The position numbers and the translations under genes are program-made. Source: Hypericum androsaemum (Eukaryota; Streptophyta; Magnoliopsida; Malpighiales; Hypericaceae). Taken from it: DNA of 64,000 nucleotides. The notes under the pieces are model-generated. The model was not told the DNA's origin and made no database searches. It saw only the letters and a program-made list of their open reading frames with translations. Location of the stretch: positions 9,106,707 to 9,170,706 of the forward strand of contig OZ023182.1 of the NCBI GenBank assembly GCA_963995505.1. The letters are read 5' to 3'. How positions within the stretch are numbered: position 1 is the stretch's first letter; the number at the start of each line of letters is the position of its first letter. Positions 10,186 through 23,131 of the stretch are shown here, in pieces.

Positions 10186-11506
10186 GGATAAATTACCCTC
10201 GTCATTGGTCTATAGCGTAATTATAGATATAGTCTTTGCCTTTTCTAAATTAATTTTTTCGTCCCTGTTCTTAAGAAAAATGTTGGTCTGGGGTCTCAAT
10301 TGATGTCAACCGTCATTTTCCCAATTTTTGTCATGAAAATGAACAAAATACTCTTAAACAAAAAATTTATCTCCTTAGACCTCTAAACACTCAAGAAAAT
10401 CATGAATATCAAACCGAGAAATTAACCTAAATTCAGAAGTTAACCTGGAAATTCATCCCATATCTTCCCCTTCTTTGCTCCATTAGGAGTCTTCCTCCTC
10501 TCTTTTTTTAAAAGTAAATTTTTACACCACACCAAGATTTGAACCTTAAACTTCCTTAAAATTTACAAAGCCTAGTGTCGCTAGACTAGATCTCCATTGC
10601 GTCTCTTTCATCCTCCTCTTCTCCTTCTTGCGTCTCTTTTCTTTCTTTTTCCTTTTTATGTGCTTTTTTTGATAGTTTTTAGACCTGTAGGCGAGAGTTC
10701 ACCTCGACCGTTCCCCCTGCGCATCAGCGAGCTCGCCGGAGCAGACCATCCTCTCCCAGCCGCAGCTTACTTTCTCGCCGGTCTGAGTTGGTCTCTCATT
10801 CCAGCAAGTGGGTCTCTCCGGCCAGCAAGTGGGTCTCTCCGGCCAGCCCTTTAACGTCGCTGCCCAGACCTCGTCCTCATCCTCTAAAGTCGCCGCCCAG
10901 ACCTCGTCCTCGTCCTCGCCCTCTAGCGTCCCCAGCCCTCTTTTTCTTTTCTTAGTTTTTTTTGTTAAATGATTTCTGTGAATTAATTTCCTTTCTCATA
11001 TGTGGTTAATTTCATATGTTACCAGATTAAGAATCTTCAAGACGAGCTGACAAAGGAAAGACACAATTCGGCATCGGATCAACAAAAGGTCCGAGATTTT
11101 ATGTCAAGAGCGCGGGAGGTGGAGGAGATGTCCTAAAAGAATTTCACATCTAGCATTTTTTTTCTTCTCGAGATTTCTAGGGCTTTAGGTCAGATGCTTC
11201 AATTTTGTTCGCTTTCAGCTGTAATCAGCGTGCGATTGATGGTTTTGCGAGATTAAAGTTTTGATTTTGGTTGATTTCTGAGTTTGATGTCCTTGGTGTT
11301 CATATTATTCTAGAAGTTGAAGAAAGTAAATTTTTCTGTTTAAGGATATTTTTGTCATTTCCATGAGGAAAAATGACAGCTTATGTCAGCCGAAGATCTG
11401 AGACCAACATTTCTCTAAAGAGTAGAGACGGTAAAATTAGTTTAGAAAAAATAGGGACCCTAAACATAATTACGATATAAACCAGGAATCTAAGAGTAAT
11501 TTGTAA
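10186..11506. mobile_element. MULE-like element M1 (AAATTAC TIR family) carrying a captured exon
   Basis: The left arm (10186 to about 10370) and right arm (about 11330-11506) are inverted. Both run from a TAAATTAC/CAAATTAC end, through AAATGTTGGTCT, to TCATGGAAATGAC-type text. The flanks (TATAATCAA and AAAATCAAA) are at best a decayed target duplication. The interior is GC-rich at 10680-10940, with two internal duplications (AGCAAGTGGGTCTCTCCGGCC twice; the GCCCAGACCTCGTCCTC block twice), then an intron-like AT-rich stretch and an exon. No transposase. This is a Pack-MULE by structure. Confidence 0.7.
11026..11136 (+). pseudogene. Captured terminal exon (coiled-coil-like) inside M1
   Basis: After TTACCAG, a good splice acceptor, 36 codons run open to a TAA: IKNLQDELTKERHNSASDQQ followed by KVRDFMSRAREVEEMS. 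Its charged, heptad-friendly composition suggests a coiled coil. The AT-rich DNA before it (from about 10960) looks like the intron. I do not recognise the parent gene. It could be a real last exon carried by the transposon or part of a chimeric transcript. Confidence 0.5.
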
Positions 11507-12481
11507 AAAATCAAATTTATGATATCAGAGTTTTTTTTAATCTAGTGGAAAAGAATTGGATCTTATTTTAGGAAATAACTCTATCGATAATTTTTCTACA
11601 TTCGTACCGTTTGAATTCAAAATTTTCTTAAATAGTTTACGCATCACTTGACCTATTTCCAATTTGTATCACAGTGAATGGGTTGTAGAATCTATTATCA
11701 AAGTCGAGCTAAAGTTGGTAGCTTAAAACAAAACTCTTTTGGATAGTAAAATGGGGAATAGTTGATCTTGTAGGGTAGTCAATTAATCTTGTTTTGAACC
11801 GAGGGAGATGTTTGAATAATGATAAATATTAATTAATATCATTGCTATTTGAAAAACTTGAATTCTAAAATCTCTTAAACTAAATAATATTTTCATTCTT
11901 TATAATGAGGTTGTTTTTTTTGTCAAAAAAATTTAGGCGGATTGATCTAAACTTCGGAGCTCTAGACAGCATTGGATTTTGTTCCCCTCCCAAACAAAAT
12001 TTTGCCATTTTCGCAAGGGGTAGAAATTGACCCACCGACCTCTGAAAAACGAGGTAGGACCTTTTACTATCTTATCTTACCCATCTTGTGTTGGTTATAA
12101 TTAGGTAGTTTGATGTTGAATATCATGTGCAAACTAGTATCAGGGAGGACCACACACGGCATTGGTATCCAACTATCTCCACGTAGCATCCTCCGCGAAA
12201 GGACAGTAAAATGTCGATGCAAGTCACACAGCGCCCATGTGGCACCTCATCCCACCCCTCACGAACTGGGCCCATCTCTCGTACGGTCAGCCAACTAGAA
12301 CGCCGACATGTCATCGTCGTTGAAAAGCTGGAGCCCTTCATCAATCGATTTGACCGTTGCCTCTGTGATGTGGCCGCCCCGCTTGTTGGGTTGCCTTTTT
12401 GGGCCTGGCTCAATCCGTGGGCCTACTCCCCTCAAAGTAAACAATCTATGGGCCCAAATTCCACCTCTCTTTCGGGTCCTT
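11507..12481. other. Intergenic, no gene recognised
   Basis: AT-rich to about 12050, then a GC-richer patch (12130-12480) with overlapping short frames on both strands and no known domain. It might be the remnant of a promoter or gene edge, but nothing supports one. Confidence 0.35.
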
Positions 12482-12685
12482 TTTCCATTTTCCCTGCTTG
12501 ATTTCGCTTCTTGTGGTCCATGGAATTTAAAGAAGTTTTTTCAAATGCAACGAATAAAAATAATAGAATGATGCTTCTTGTCTTATATGTATCGTTTCCA
12601 TTTTCCCTGGTTGATTTCGCTTCTTGTGGTCCATGGAATTTTCTGAAGTTTTTTCACAAGCGACGAGTAAAACTAATAGAATGAT
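12482..12685 (+). repeat. Direct repeat of about 91 bp, two copies
   Basis: 12482-12572 and 12595-12685 share TTCCATTTTCCCTG, GATTTCGCTTCTTGTGGTCC and AATAGAATGAT, with about ten differences. They are separated by about 22 bp. The second copy ends about 60 bp before the Copia element. Confidence 0.75.
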
Positions 12686-12747
12686 ATTTCTAAGTGAAAA
12701 TTTGGGTAACTTATAACTAACAAGAACCATTTAAAACTGAAATAACT

Positions 12748-13064
12748 TGTAACTATTGTATTGATCAAAAGGTGATTTACATGAGATGTGCAGACATGAT
12801 TATATACACGAAGATATGAACATAATGGCTACTTCCTAATCATGTACCTGCCTAATCTAGATGATTCTAACGGTTATAATATCAGCCTCTTACCATATGT
12901 ACATCAGCAGCATATTGCCTTGCCATAACCAACTTGATTCTAATTGCTTTAATTGCTTGATCCTCTGCGGCATATCATCAAACAGCTGGAGCACAGGACC
13001 ACCAGCTCACTTTTAGCTTGCCGGATGCTCTTCCTTTCTTGCCACATTACCAATATCCTCAACA
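12748..13064 (-). repeat. 3' LTR of Copia element 1
   Basis: 317 bp. It begins TGTTGAGG and ends GTTACA on the - strand. It matches 17568-17884 with six substitutions. The RNase H reading frame ends inside it (stop at 13013-13015), as is common in Copia elements. Confidence 0.95.
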
Positions 13065-16000
13065 CTCCCCCTCAAGTTGGGTGTGAATAGATTAATCATT
13101 CCCAACTTGTCAATGATGAACTTGAAACGAGCTGGTTGAAGACCTTTAGTGAACATGTCCGCTAGTTGAAGCTTGCTGCAGACAAATGGTGTACAGATTT
13201 CTTTGTTTTGCACCTTTTCTCGAATGAAATGGCAGTCCACCTCAATATGCTTTGTTCTTTCATGGAAGACGGGATTGGCAGCGATGTGTGTGGCTGCTTG
13301 GTTGTCACAAAAGAGCTTCATGCTATCTGCAGTAGGAAATCCAAGATCAGCAACCACGTGTTTGATCCAAAGCAGCTCACATGTTGTCAACGCCATAGCC
13401 ATGTACTCTGCCTCAGCACTGGATCGTGCAACCACGCTTTGCTTTTTGCTCCTCCGTGTTACAGGGTTGCCACCTACAAAAGTCACAAAATCACTGGTTG
13501 ATCTCCGATCATCAACAGACCCAGCCCAATCAGCATTTGTGTAACCTTGAATGTTCATGTGGCCATTTTTCTTATACCAGATGCCTAAACCAGGACTGAG
13601 CTTTAAGTAATGCAAGATCCTATCAGCAAGATCAACATGGCTAGTTCTTGGTTTATACATTGCTTGACTAACTAGGCTAACTGCATAAGAAATGTCAGGT
13701 CTTGTGATTGTCAAATAAATAAGTTTACCACATAGCCTTTGAAACCTTTCAATGTCAGCTACTTGATCCCCTTCAACTAATGAAAATTTTGCATTGTAAT
13801 CAACTGGAGTAGTAACTGGTTTAGCAGCGAGTTTCTTAATTTCTTTTAATAGATCAAGCACATACTTCCTTTGGGACAGAAATACTCCTTTTGGAGAATA
13901 AGCAAATTCAATACCAAGAAAGAACTTCAGTTTTCCCAAATCTTTGATATCAAATCTGTTTTGCAAAGCATTCTTAAGAAACTGAATTCCAACTTGGTTA
14001 TCACCTGTAATCACAATGTCATCAACATATATGAACACTACAACTCTTCCTTGCTTGGTTAGTTTAACAAACAATGTATAATCTGCACTACTCTTTCTAA
14101 ATCCTAGGTTAATTAGTTCTTTGCTTAACCTATGATACCAAGCCCTTGGAGATTGTTTTAAACCATAAATTAGCTTCTTAAGTCTGCATACTAGACCTGA
14201 TAACTTACAATTATACCCTTCTGGGATATCCATGTATACTTCCTCCTCTAATTTTCCTTGAAGAAATGCATTCTTAATATCCATTTGGTACATTGGCCAT
14301 GAGTAGTTTACAGCAGTACTAATTATGATCCTAATGGTGTTCATTTTTGCTACAGGCGCAAAGGTTTCTTTGTAGTCAAGGCCTTGGACTTGTGTAAAAC
14401 CTCGAGCTACTAACCTAGCCTTGTATCTCTATATTGTTCCATCACTATTATACTTGATTTTATAAACCCACTTACAACCTCCAACTTTCTTTTGTTCTGG
14501 CAGCCTAACCAGTTCCCAGGTTCTATTTTTATCTAATGCAGCTATCTCTTCTCTCATTGCTCTTCTCCAATTCTCAAATTTCCTAGCTTCTTCAAATGTT
14601 GTTGGTTCAGTTTGTTGACTCAACTTACTCAGATAATTACAGTATACTTCAGCTAGAGATTGATATGAGACATACCTTTCGATTGGATATTGGACTTGAG
14701 ATGAGTATACCTTATAATCTTGTAATCTTACAGGTTGTTTATGATGTCGGGTTGATCTTCTGGTTTCTGTTGCATTGATGTGTTCAGCTACTTCATTTTG
14801 GTTTGTGCCAGTGCTATTTTTCTCTGTTTGCTGATGATCTGATTGTTGATCATTACCTACATTTGATGTTCTGGGTTCTGTTTGTGCAGGTCTGCTGCAG
14901 ATGCCTTGTTCCTCTAATGTTTTCTGCACATTTAAAGTCTCTTGATTAGTCCTGGGAGCTTGATTTTGGTGCAGCTTACCTGGTCTGCATTTTTTTGTAG
15001 ACTGCAATTGTTGCAGATCCTCTGAAGATTGCAGATTTTGTAGTTCATCTGCACATGGCAGATTCTGCAGAATTTGATCTTCAAGACCCTTCTGGTTCTC
15101 GGGTCTGACTTGCTCCCCCTGAAACTGATCAGATAACTTGCCTTTAAGGCTGTTAGGATAATATGAAACATTCTCAAGGAATTGCACATCTCTGGACACA
15201 AATTTTTGCTTAGTCTTAGGATTATAACATTTGAATCCTTTTGACACAGCAGAGTATCCAAGAAAGATGCATCTCTCAGCTCTTGGATCATGTTTGTCTC
15301 TCTTTTGGGTTGGAATGTGCACATAGCATACACATCCAAAGACCCGTAGGTGAGAAATGTTAATTTTTCTGTTTATTAGCACTTCCAAAGGAGACTTGTA
15401 CTTCAAAGCTTTGTTTGGAATGCGATTTATCAAATAGCATGCTGTAAGTACTGCATCAGACCAATATGATTTAGGAACATTCATATGAAATCTAATAGCC
15501 CTAGCAACTTCCAACAGATGCCTATTCTTCCTTTCTGCCACTCCGTTTTGTTGAGGGGTGTAAATACAAGATGTTTGGTGAATTATGCGTGATTCTTTTA
15601 TCATGGTTATGAATTCTTTAGAATATGCACTACCATTGTCTGTCCTAAACAATTTAATTCGTTTGTCAAACTGATTTTGAACCATATTCTTGAACATGTT
15701 AAACACGTTTGGCACTTCTGTCTTATTTTTAAGCAGATAAATCCAAGTAGACTTCGTGCAGTGATCTATGAAGCTAATAAAGTATTTAAATCCATCATAT
15801 GAAGATTGAGGAGAAGTCCAAAGATCAGAATGCACTAATTCAAATGGTTCCTCACAAACTGAAGCAGACAATGGAAAAGAACTTCTGTATGTTTTTGCCA
15901 TCTTACAACTTTCACAATCTAATTCTCTTAGACAGAATTTTGGATCTATCATCCTTATTACATTATCTGATGGATGGCCTAGCCTAAAGTGCCAAATCTT

Positions 16001-17536
16001 ATTTGCAGCTGCTGCCTCACTTCTACCAACATAAGCTACTGGTTTTTCTTCAAGGAAATAAAGTCCATTTCTCGGAGTTCCTTTACCAATCAGCTTCAAA
16101 GTTTTCATGTCCTGAAACACCACCTGGTCAGGTTCGAATATTACTCTACAATTTAGCTCCTTGGTTATTCTATTCACAGATAATAGTTTAGCTGCAAAGT
16201 TTGGTATGAATAGCACTTCAGCTGGTCCTTTATCTTCAAAGAATTTTTTACTTCATATTCCTGTAATTGGAACATTTGATCCATTTGCTATCACATTAGA
16301 CTCTGTTTTTAAATTGGTTATCTTAACTAGATCATTATCATCATAGGTCATGTGATGATTAGCACCAAAATCTATTATCCAATGCATTCTATTATGACTG
16401 ACAGTGGTAAAAGCTTTAATCTGAGTACCTGATAATGCGGATGAGGTTCCAGCTTCTCCCTTGGTGGCCACAGGTGCTCCAGTGAGCCCCTTGCTCAAGT
16501 GGTGCAGCAGTTGCTGTGCAAGTTGTTCCACAGCAGATGATTTGTGTTCAGGGGCATCACTGATGGCATTGTTGGCATGTGGTTGATTCTTTTCCTCATA
16601 ACCTGTAAAATTCTTGTCTTTGTTAACTCTTAGGTGAGGATGTAGAAACCAACACCTGTCTTTTGTGTGTCCTGCCTTTTTGCAATGATCACACATGAGT
16701 TGTGATCGGTTTCCAGATCCTCTTCCTCCTCCTCCTCTGCCTCGAGTTGATCCCTTGAATCCAGCCCTCTCCTTGTGATCAGTCTTGACATAGAAGGCAC
16801 TTGATTCAGAGTTATCTTCTCCTTTCTCTTTGATTGAGACCATGATCTTTTTTCTTATTTCCTCCTGTTGGATCTTAGAGCAAACACTAGCCAGAGAAGG
16901 CAAATCAGAGTTGACAAGTAGCTGGGACTGAATAGACTCATAATCTGATTTGATCCCTGATAGTAATTCAAAAATTCTATCTTGCTCTACCTTCTTTTGT
17001 AGAGTTACTAAATCAGTAGTGGGAGGTCTATACAGGGCCAGTTCATCCCACATAGCTTTCATCTTCCCCAGGTACTCAGTGAATGGGAGATTTTCCTGCT
17101 TGGTTTCAGAGATACCCTTCTTTAGTTCAAAGATCCTATATAAGTTGTTTTGTTGACCATACATGCCTAGAATAGACTCCCATAATTCCTTAGAACTATT
17201 TGTAAAGGAGAAAATATCATAGATCTTTGAATCTAAAGAGTTGAGTATCCAAATTATTACCAGATGATCATTTGCCTGCCACTCAGCATAGTTATCAGCA
17301 AGTGGTGCAGGTTCTGGGATCTTCCCATTCACATAGCCAATCATACCTTTGGTGTGAAGATTTCTGGAGGCTGCCCTTGCCCAGGACAGGTAATTGTGCC
17401 CTGTCAACAGGATTGGTGTCAGCCTCAAGGTAATGTTTGAATCGGACTCACTCGTGGAGATTCTCCTGGTGGCCATTGAGCTTTGTGTTGCTGCAGAATC
17501 TACAATAGCGGAATCATTTCTATTGAGTTCCTCCAT
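13013..17536 (-). pseudogene. Copia gag-pol polyprotein with two nonsense codons
   Basis: About 1500 codons in one frame, likely from the Met at 17536 (MEELNRND) rather than the ATG at 17566 in the primer region. Gag comes first, with a CX2CX4HX4C zinc knuckle (CDHCKKAGHTKDRC). Protease follows as WIIDFGANHHM, where DSGA is usual, so the Ser next to the catalytic Asp is changed. A TGA near 16250 interrupts it. Integrase has the HHCC finger (RLGHPSDN...CESC), then D, D and E in VHSDLW, RTDNGSA and NGVAERKN. A TAG near 14428 stands where GTIERYKARL is expected. RT has FIYVDDIVITG near 14020, and RNase H has ARSSAEAEYMA. Apart from the stops I see no frameshift. Confidence 0.9.
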
Positions 17537-17544
17537 TGGAAGAG

Positions 17545-17560
17545 AGCTCTGATACCATGA
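17545..17560 (-). other. Primer-binding site, tRNA-iMet type
   Basis: On the - strand, TGGTATCAGAG lies a few bases after the 5' LTR. This is the standard complement of the plant initiator Met tRNA 3' end used by Copia elements. The matching purine tract (GAGGGGGAG on the - strand) is at 13065-13075, next to the 3' LTR. Confidence 0.85.
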
Positions 17561-17567
17561 AATCACT

Positions 17568-17884
17568 TGTAACTATTGTATTGATCAAAAGGTGGTTTAC
17601 ATGAGATGTACAGACATGATTATATACACGAAGATATGAACATAATGGCTACTTCCTAATCATGTACCTGCCTAATCTAGATGATTCTAACGGTTATAAT
17701 ATCAGCCTCTTACCATATGTACATCAGCAGCATATTGCCTTGCCATAACCAACTTGATTCGAATTGCTTTAATTGCTTGATCCTCTGCGGCATATCATCA
17801 AACAGCTGGAGCGCAGGACCACCAGCTCACTTTTAGCTTGCCAAATGCTCTTCCTTTCTTGCCACATTACCAATATCCTCAACA
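17568..17884 (-). repeat. 5' LTR of Copia element 1
   Basis: 317 bp, the partner of 12748-13064. It lies next to the primer-binding site, so it is the 5' LTR of a - strand element and should hold its promoter. Confidence 0.95.
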
Positions 17885-18224
17885 AAAACAAGCTACTCTA
17901 GATGGGGAATCACTTTGTCTCATCTTGCAATCTGTCTCATGCCAACTATGATCTTATATAGTGGAAAATTATTAAAACCATTTAAAACATGTACATAAAT
18001 TCACGTAATAGTAAATTAAAAATAATTTTAAATACGACTGTTACGCGAATTTATTTAAATTAAATACATTAAATTTTTGAAATAACTAAATTTTTCAACA
18101 ATACATGCTACTCTAGATGGTCATATTTTGTGGTGACATGATCTAAAAGTAAACTTCAATCGGCAAAGTACATTTATTTTGGTACCAAACTAATGCAGTT
18201 TGTTTCTAAGACCATCCTTAATTA
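17885..18224. other. Intergenic, no gene recognised
   Basis: AT-rich flank of the Copia element. GCTACTCTAGATGG occurs near 17892 and again near 18109. No other signal. Confidence 0.4.
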
Positions 18225-19441
18225 CGACCAAACGAACCATGCAGATCAACTAATGGCGAGTTGTTCGAATTTGGTCGGGGTTTTCATCCTCTTGAATGGG
18301 AAAGCAACAAAGGCAAATTCAGTTTTCTTCAATGAAAGAGAATTCCTGAAGAAAGAAGTGGATTGACCCTCAGGCAAGAATAATCTGTGCCCCGATTGAG
18401 GCAATATTGACAATGACATTGTGGACTTTGCAACCTCGTAGGCTTATGGTTGATGGTTATAGAAATGTTTTTCTCAGATCTCTCTTTCTCTTCGGATGAT
18501 CAGTTATTTTCTTGATACAGCGTTTTTGTGTAGCAGAAGCCAGACAAAGTGGGAACTAGGTACGGTGGTTTCTCTAGTAATAGGGCTTCTCTATGTCCGT
18601 GGTTTTACCCCGGACTTTATCGTGCAATGACAGCTGGAATTAATTGACCATGGCTAAATGACAAAAGTGGTAAATAGTTCAGCACCCTACGGGTTAAATT
18701 AAAATAATTTGTAATATTATTTGCACATACTTTTATTTTACGAATGTATAATAAAATTAAGTCATTACCATGTGAGTGTGATAAAGACACACTCAATCAT
18801 GACTATTTAACAACCTAAATAATTTTAGCCCCTGTCGACGTTCCGTTATTACCAGAGTGATTAATATAATTGGGACCCGTCATAAAAAAGAGAGCATTAA
18901 TCATGATTATTTAGAAAGTTGTCTCTCTTGCATTGGTAGTTTCACTAGTTTCTATTCCAAGTAAAATTTAATTAACCCCTGTATAGGAAATACATAAAAT
19001 TGCAACCGGCATGACAAAAAGAAAAAGTCACCATTAAGAACCTACTAAAAGACATAAGATACGATAGTTTGCGATTAAGAATATTATAAATTTCAAAAAA
19101 TAGAGCATCAATTGTGGGCCTTGAACGTGTATTCTAAATTGGGAATACACGTAATACATGTTTTGTTTTATTTTGTTTTGTATTGTATAGGGTCAGATAT
19201 TTTTGGAAGGAAGGAGTGAGACCGGGGCAGGTGACAATTCCTTTCTTTAACTGCCTTATGGAGCTGCATCTCTTGTAAGACCTAGCGCGATATAAGATAA
19301 TAAACGAGGTTAACACAAGTAGTTAGAACATTATTTTAAATTAATCAAGATTTTGAGTTTTAATTATTAAAAAAATATTATTATTAATTAATTATTATGA
19401 GAATTTATCATCTTTCAAATGTCTCATCAACTATGAAGGTG

Positions 19442-19660
19442 CCCGGATTGAGTGGGGACTAAAGAAAATTTGTCCACAGGTAGGGACTACATTTTGGGCC
19501 GTCAGATTTGATTATCTTTAAATCTGATGGTCAATAACCTACCAGGTGATATTAGTTTGCATGTGAAATGATATTGGCTTGCATGTGAAATGATATTGGT
19601 TTGAGTTAATCCCCATAAATGGGGAGTAGCCCAGTCCCCACCAAATCTGCTCCCGCCCGG
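19442..19660. mobile_element. Small inverted-repeat element (MITE-like) in copy A
   Basis: It begins CCCGGATTGAGTGGGGACT and ends with the near-inverse AGTCCCCACC...GCCCGG. It lies in a block missing from copy B of the duplication. It contains a 22-bp unit, GATATTGGCTTGCATGTGAAAT, in two full copies and a start of a third (19548-19600). Confidence 0.55.
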
Positions 19661-20689
19661 ATATGTTAGATAGTTTAATAAAATAATAATGACGAAGACA
19701 GGGTGAGCGAGAGACCGTAAGTTATGAATTTGATATTGAAGGCTGTAATGAGGTCAGAGAATCATTATTTTCCATTATAGCTATGTTTTCAACCATAGCC
19801 AATCCCTCTGTCCACTCTGAAAAAGGAAATTTCATAATTTAATATGATTTCTATAATGAGCAAGTCGAAGCTTTTGGACTTTTCCTTGTCGACCAACGAA
19901 ATTTCTATAATTAAAAACTCCTCAAAAAAACTCCTCAACTTGCTAATTATAGAAAGGATATTGAATTACGATTATCTTCTAACGAATGCCAGTTTATCAA
20001 GCGACTTCGTTGTTTGTGGTGAAATTTAAAACTGTTTAATATATGAGGTAAATTGAATAATTAATATGAGATTGAGTGGAAAGGTTATAAAGAACAATAT
20101 ATTTCTCCATTTTGAACCAAATACATTTTAATTACTTGAATTCAAGATATTTATATTTGAAAAGATAAAAATTTCTTATGAGTTAATCTATGAATTGATA
20201 GCCGAATTTTGACCATTATTTTAAAATTTGTATGAATTATGTGAAACTGTTAAATACTTGTGAATCGACGTCTAACGTTCTCCTTCAGTCCTTCTAGCTA
20301 GTGTGACCGGGACTTCCGTTTTTTATAACATAACTAACAGTAATATGTATGTCCGTAATTAGTTCATTCATTTATTCGCAAGTAGATGCAAGATCATGGA
20401 TTAAGTTAATTAGATTCTCTCTCCCGGCCAATTAAATTATTATTATTTTGTGCCAAATTAGATCACTCACGATATTCCACTAACTATGGCTATTACTATA
20501 ATCAGTTTTTTACAACTTCGTGTTCGCAATAGTTCGAATGGGATTGGTTGGGTATTGTCACTAATATAGTGAGTAGCACTATTCAGAGTGCAATCTTGAC
20601 TATTGGATTAGGGAAGATGCATGTGGGTTTGATCATTCGGTTGGTATTCATTGGGACGAGTATAAGGGTATTTTTGATATTAATCTAAA

Positions 20690-20900
20690 ATCAGATAATG
20701 TTACAATACGCGACATATATAATGATAAACCATGCGGTATATAGTGCTACATCATGCGACATACGATGATATTTTGGCGTGAGACAATAGTAAAACATGC
20801 GACATACAATAGTACAACATGCTTAAATATAAATTTATAATAGTGCAACAAATGATATACATTAGTACATCGACAAACAATGGTACTTTGGTGTCATAAT
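20690..20900. repeat. Degenerate short tandem repeat (CATGCGACATACAATAGTAC-like)
   Basis: Variants of CATGCGACATACAATAGTA recur from about 20705 to 20880 at uneven spacing of 25-40 bp. They lie in the part of copy A that has no counterpart in copy B. Confidence 0.45.
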
Positions 20901-23131
20901 GTTTAAAATTTAAGTTTCCAAAATTATCCTTGTATAATCTCTGTTATTACAAGTTTGCTATGATTATTTCACATTGTGTGTACTATGCTATTGGCACGCA
21001 ACAAGACTGAATCTGGGCCCATCTGAACTCCATCTCTTTGTTAATATATACCATCTCTCAATAGTTAATCAATTTTATTTAATTGTCGGTATGTTTACGA
21101 ATTAATTTAGCATGGGCATTTAATAATTATCAGGTTAAGTCAATCAAGATTTGGCACGACATAACCATAAAATAATGACGATCGATTCCCGGCTATTAAC
21201 ATAGAAGTCGGCCCTTGATGTATCAAATCCAACGGAATCTTGATGATAGTGTAAAGAAACAATAATTAATTAGTGGGATTTTGTTTCTAATAAGGGAGCC
21301 CGCCTGACGTGACTTTTATGTTTATGCACCTCCCAAGGACGCAGGAAAAAGACATAATCTCAAAGGTCGTTTGAACTATTGAACAAGTTCCGAAAGAATT
21401 AATGAAGATTTATGGTTGTAATTGTATCAGTGAAGTAAAAAATCTTCCTAAAAAAACATGAAATAGAATTGAAATTAGACCCTCGGTCATCAAGTATCTG
21501 GCACAGTGTTACCGAGTTTAGGTGTAATAAAATACCAACGGATTTTGATTTGAACCGATTTAACAGTAACGGTCACTCAATTTTTAAGGTCACTTTGGCC
21601 GGTATTGATTCTATTGACTCCGGGTCCTTGCATGAGTAATCATCGTCGTGGATTTTGTCTCCGCCTAGTTCGCTTCCATACCTTCTGACCCAATAATAGA
21701 ATATAATCCCGAGACATGTCGTAATTATTACAAAACGTTTAGATCAACTTACAGGTGAATTGCTACATTTGATAAAGGTTTGTTCAAACCTGAATGCAAC
21801 AAAGACAAATTTTTATTTTCTCTGCGAGGTAAGAGAATTCTTGAAGAATGATGTGGATTAAGCCTCAGGGACCCGATTGAGGCAATATTGACTATGACAT
21901 TGTGACTTTGCAATCATGACAAAGTAACAATATAGTTACAATTGTTTGCACGGCTTTTATATTCACAATCGTCCATTAGGACATGCAATGATAACAATTA
22001 ACACGGTAATTTTTTTATGATACTAGGTTAACATCTTTATATCTAAATAAAATCTTAATGTAATGAAATGATGAATTTTTAACACTTATAAATAATCTCA
22101 CCCGCTACAGTCTAACAAATATCTTCATCCCTTTCTAAACTAGAAAACAAAAATCAACAGAGATCACGATGATCAAATGACTCCAGAAAAAAAAAGAAAT
22201 TAAAAAGGTCAACAAATTAAAGTATGGAAAAATAAATTTACCATGAAAGTGTGATAAAGACGCTCTCAATCATGACTATTTAACCTATGCGACTGTTGCC
22301 CCTCTTAATTTAATTAGGTACCGACGTAGAAAAGGGAGCACTAACCATGATTATTTAGAAGGTTGCCTCTTTTGCATTACCAGCTATTTTCCAAGTAAAA
22401 TTTCATTAACTATAATTCTTGACTTTGGATACTAAAACTTCACCGGAATATTAATCATTGGTCAATAGAGTATTGAGTTTAAAATTGTTGGACGATATTT
22501 TACTATTTAAAAAATAGTTACTCTAATTAAATTTTTTACTTTCGTAAAACTTAAATTAAATATATTATTAAATAAATTCAGATTGGAAATACACATAATA
22601 CTTTTTATTTTATTGCCTATAGTGTCAGATATTTTTGGAAGGAGAGTGACCGGGGGGAAGGGGACAATATTTTTAAGGGTAAATTACTTCCTAGTCCCTG
22701 ATATTTGGTCACCCTTTTTCTCGGGTCCTTACATTTTCAAAAATAATTTTACCGTCCCCGTGCCGGAACATTTCATATTCTCCAGCGAACTCCACTTGAA
22801 AAGACTAAAATACTCCTCCCACTTTAAAAATAAAAAAAACCTTCTTCTTTTCCACTTCACCTTTTTCCTCCCACTTCACCTTCTACCTCTCACCTTTAAT
22901 CAAAAGCTAAACCCAAATAAAATCAAAACCAAACAGAACAACCTGAAAAATTAAAAGTAGGGATAACCCAATCAAATAACTAAGCGATAACGATTTACCC
23001 AAAAATTAATGCATCCAGATAAAGCGATAACGATTATTAAACATAAAAAGTGAAATAGAAAAAAGAAAAATGTGGTCTTCTAGATAGTGTCAACTTCCCG
23101 GCTTCCAAAAACCAAAAACAAAAAAGATTAA

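Larger units (their letters stand above)
12748..17884 (-). mobile_element. Nearly intact Ty1/Copia retrotransposon (element 1)
   Basis: 5.1 kb, with 317-bp LTRs at 12748-13064 and 17568-17884 that differ at six positions by my comparison (about 98% identical), so the insertion is recent. On the - strand the order is 5' LTR, primer site, gag, protease, integrase, RT, RNase H, purine tract, 3' LTR, which is the Copia order. The LTR ends are TG...CA. Directly flanking 5-mers (TAACT and AAAAC) do not match, so a target duplication is not evident. Two in-frame stops break the polyprotein; otherwise one frame runs through. Confidence 0.95.
18225..21560 (+). repeat. Copy A of an old tandem segmental duplication
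   Basis: Matches 21715-25555 in the same orientation and order at many landmarks: GAGGCAATATTGAC near 18398, CAATCATGACTATTTAAC near 18792, GTCAGATATTTTTGGAAGG near 19191, TGTAATGAGGTCAG near 19745, TTTTGGACTTTTCC near 19872, AAGTAGATGCAA near 20380, GATTCCCGGCTATTAACAT near 21184, and AAAATACCAACGGATT near 21530. The copies are clearly diverged. No conserved ORF is evident, so what was duplicated is unknown. Copy A has extra blocks at about 19330-19700 (with a MITE) and 20440-21080 that copy B lacks. Confidence 0.8.
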
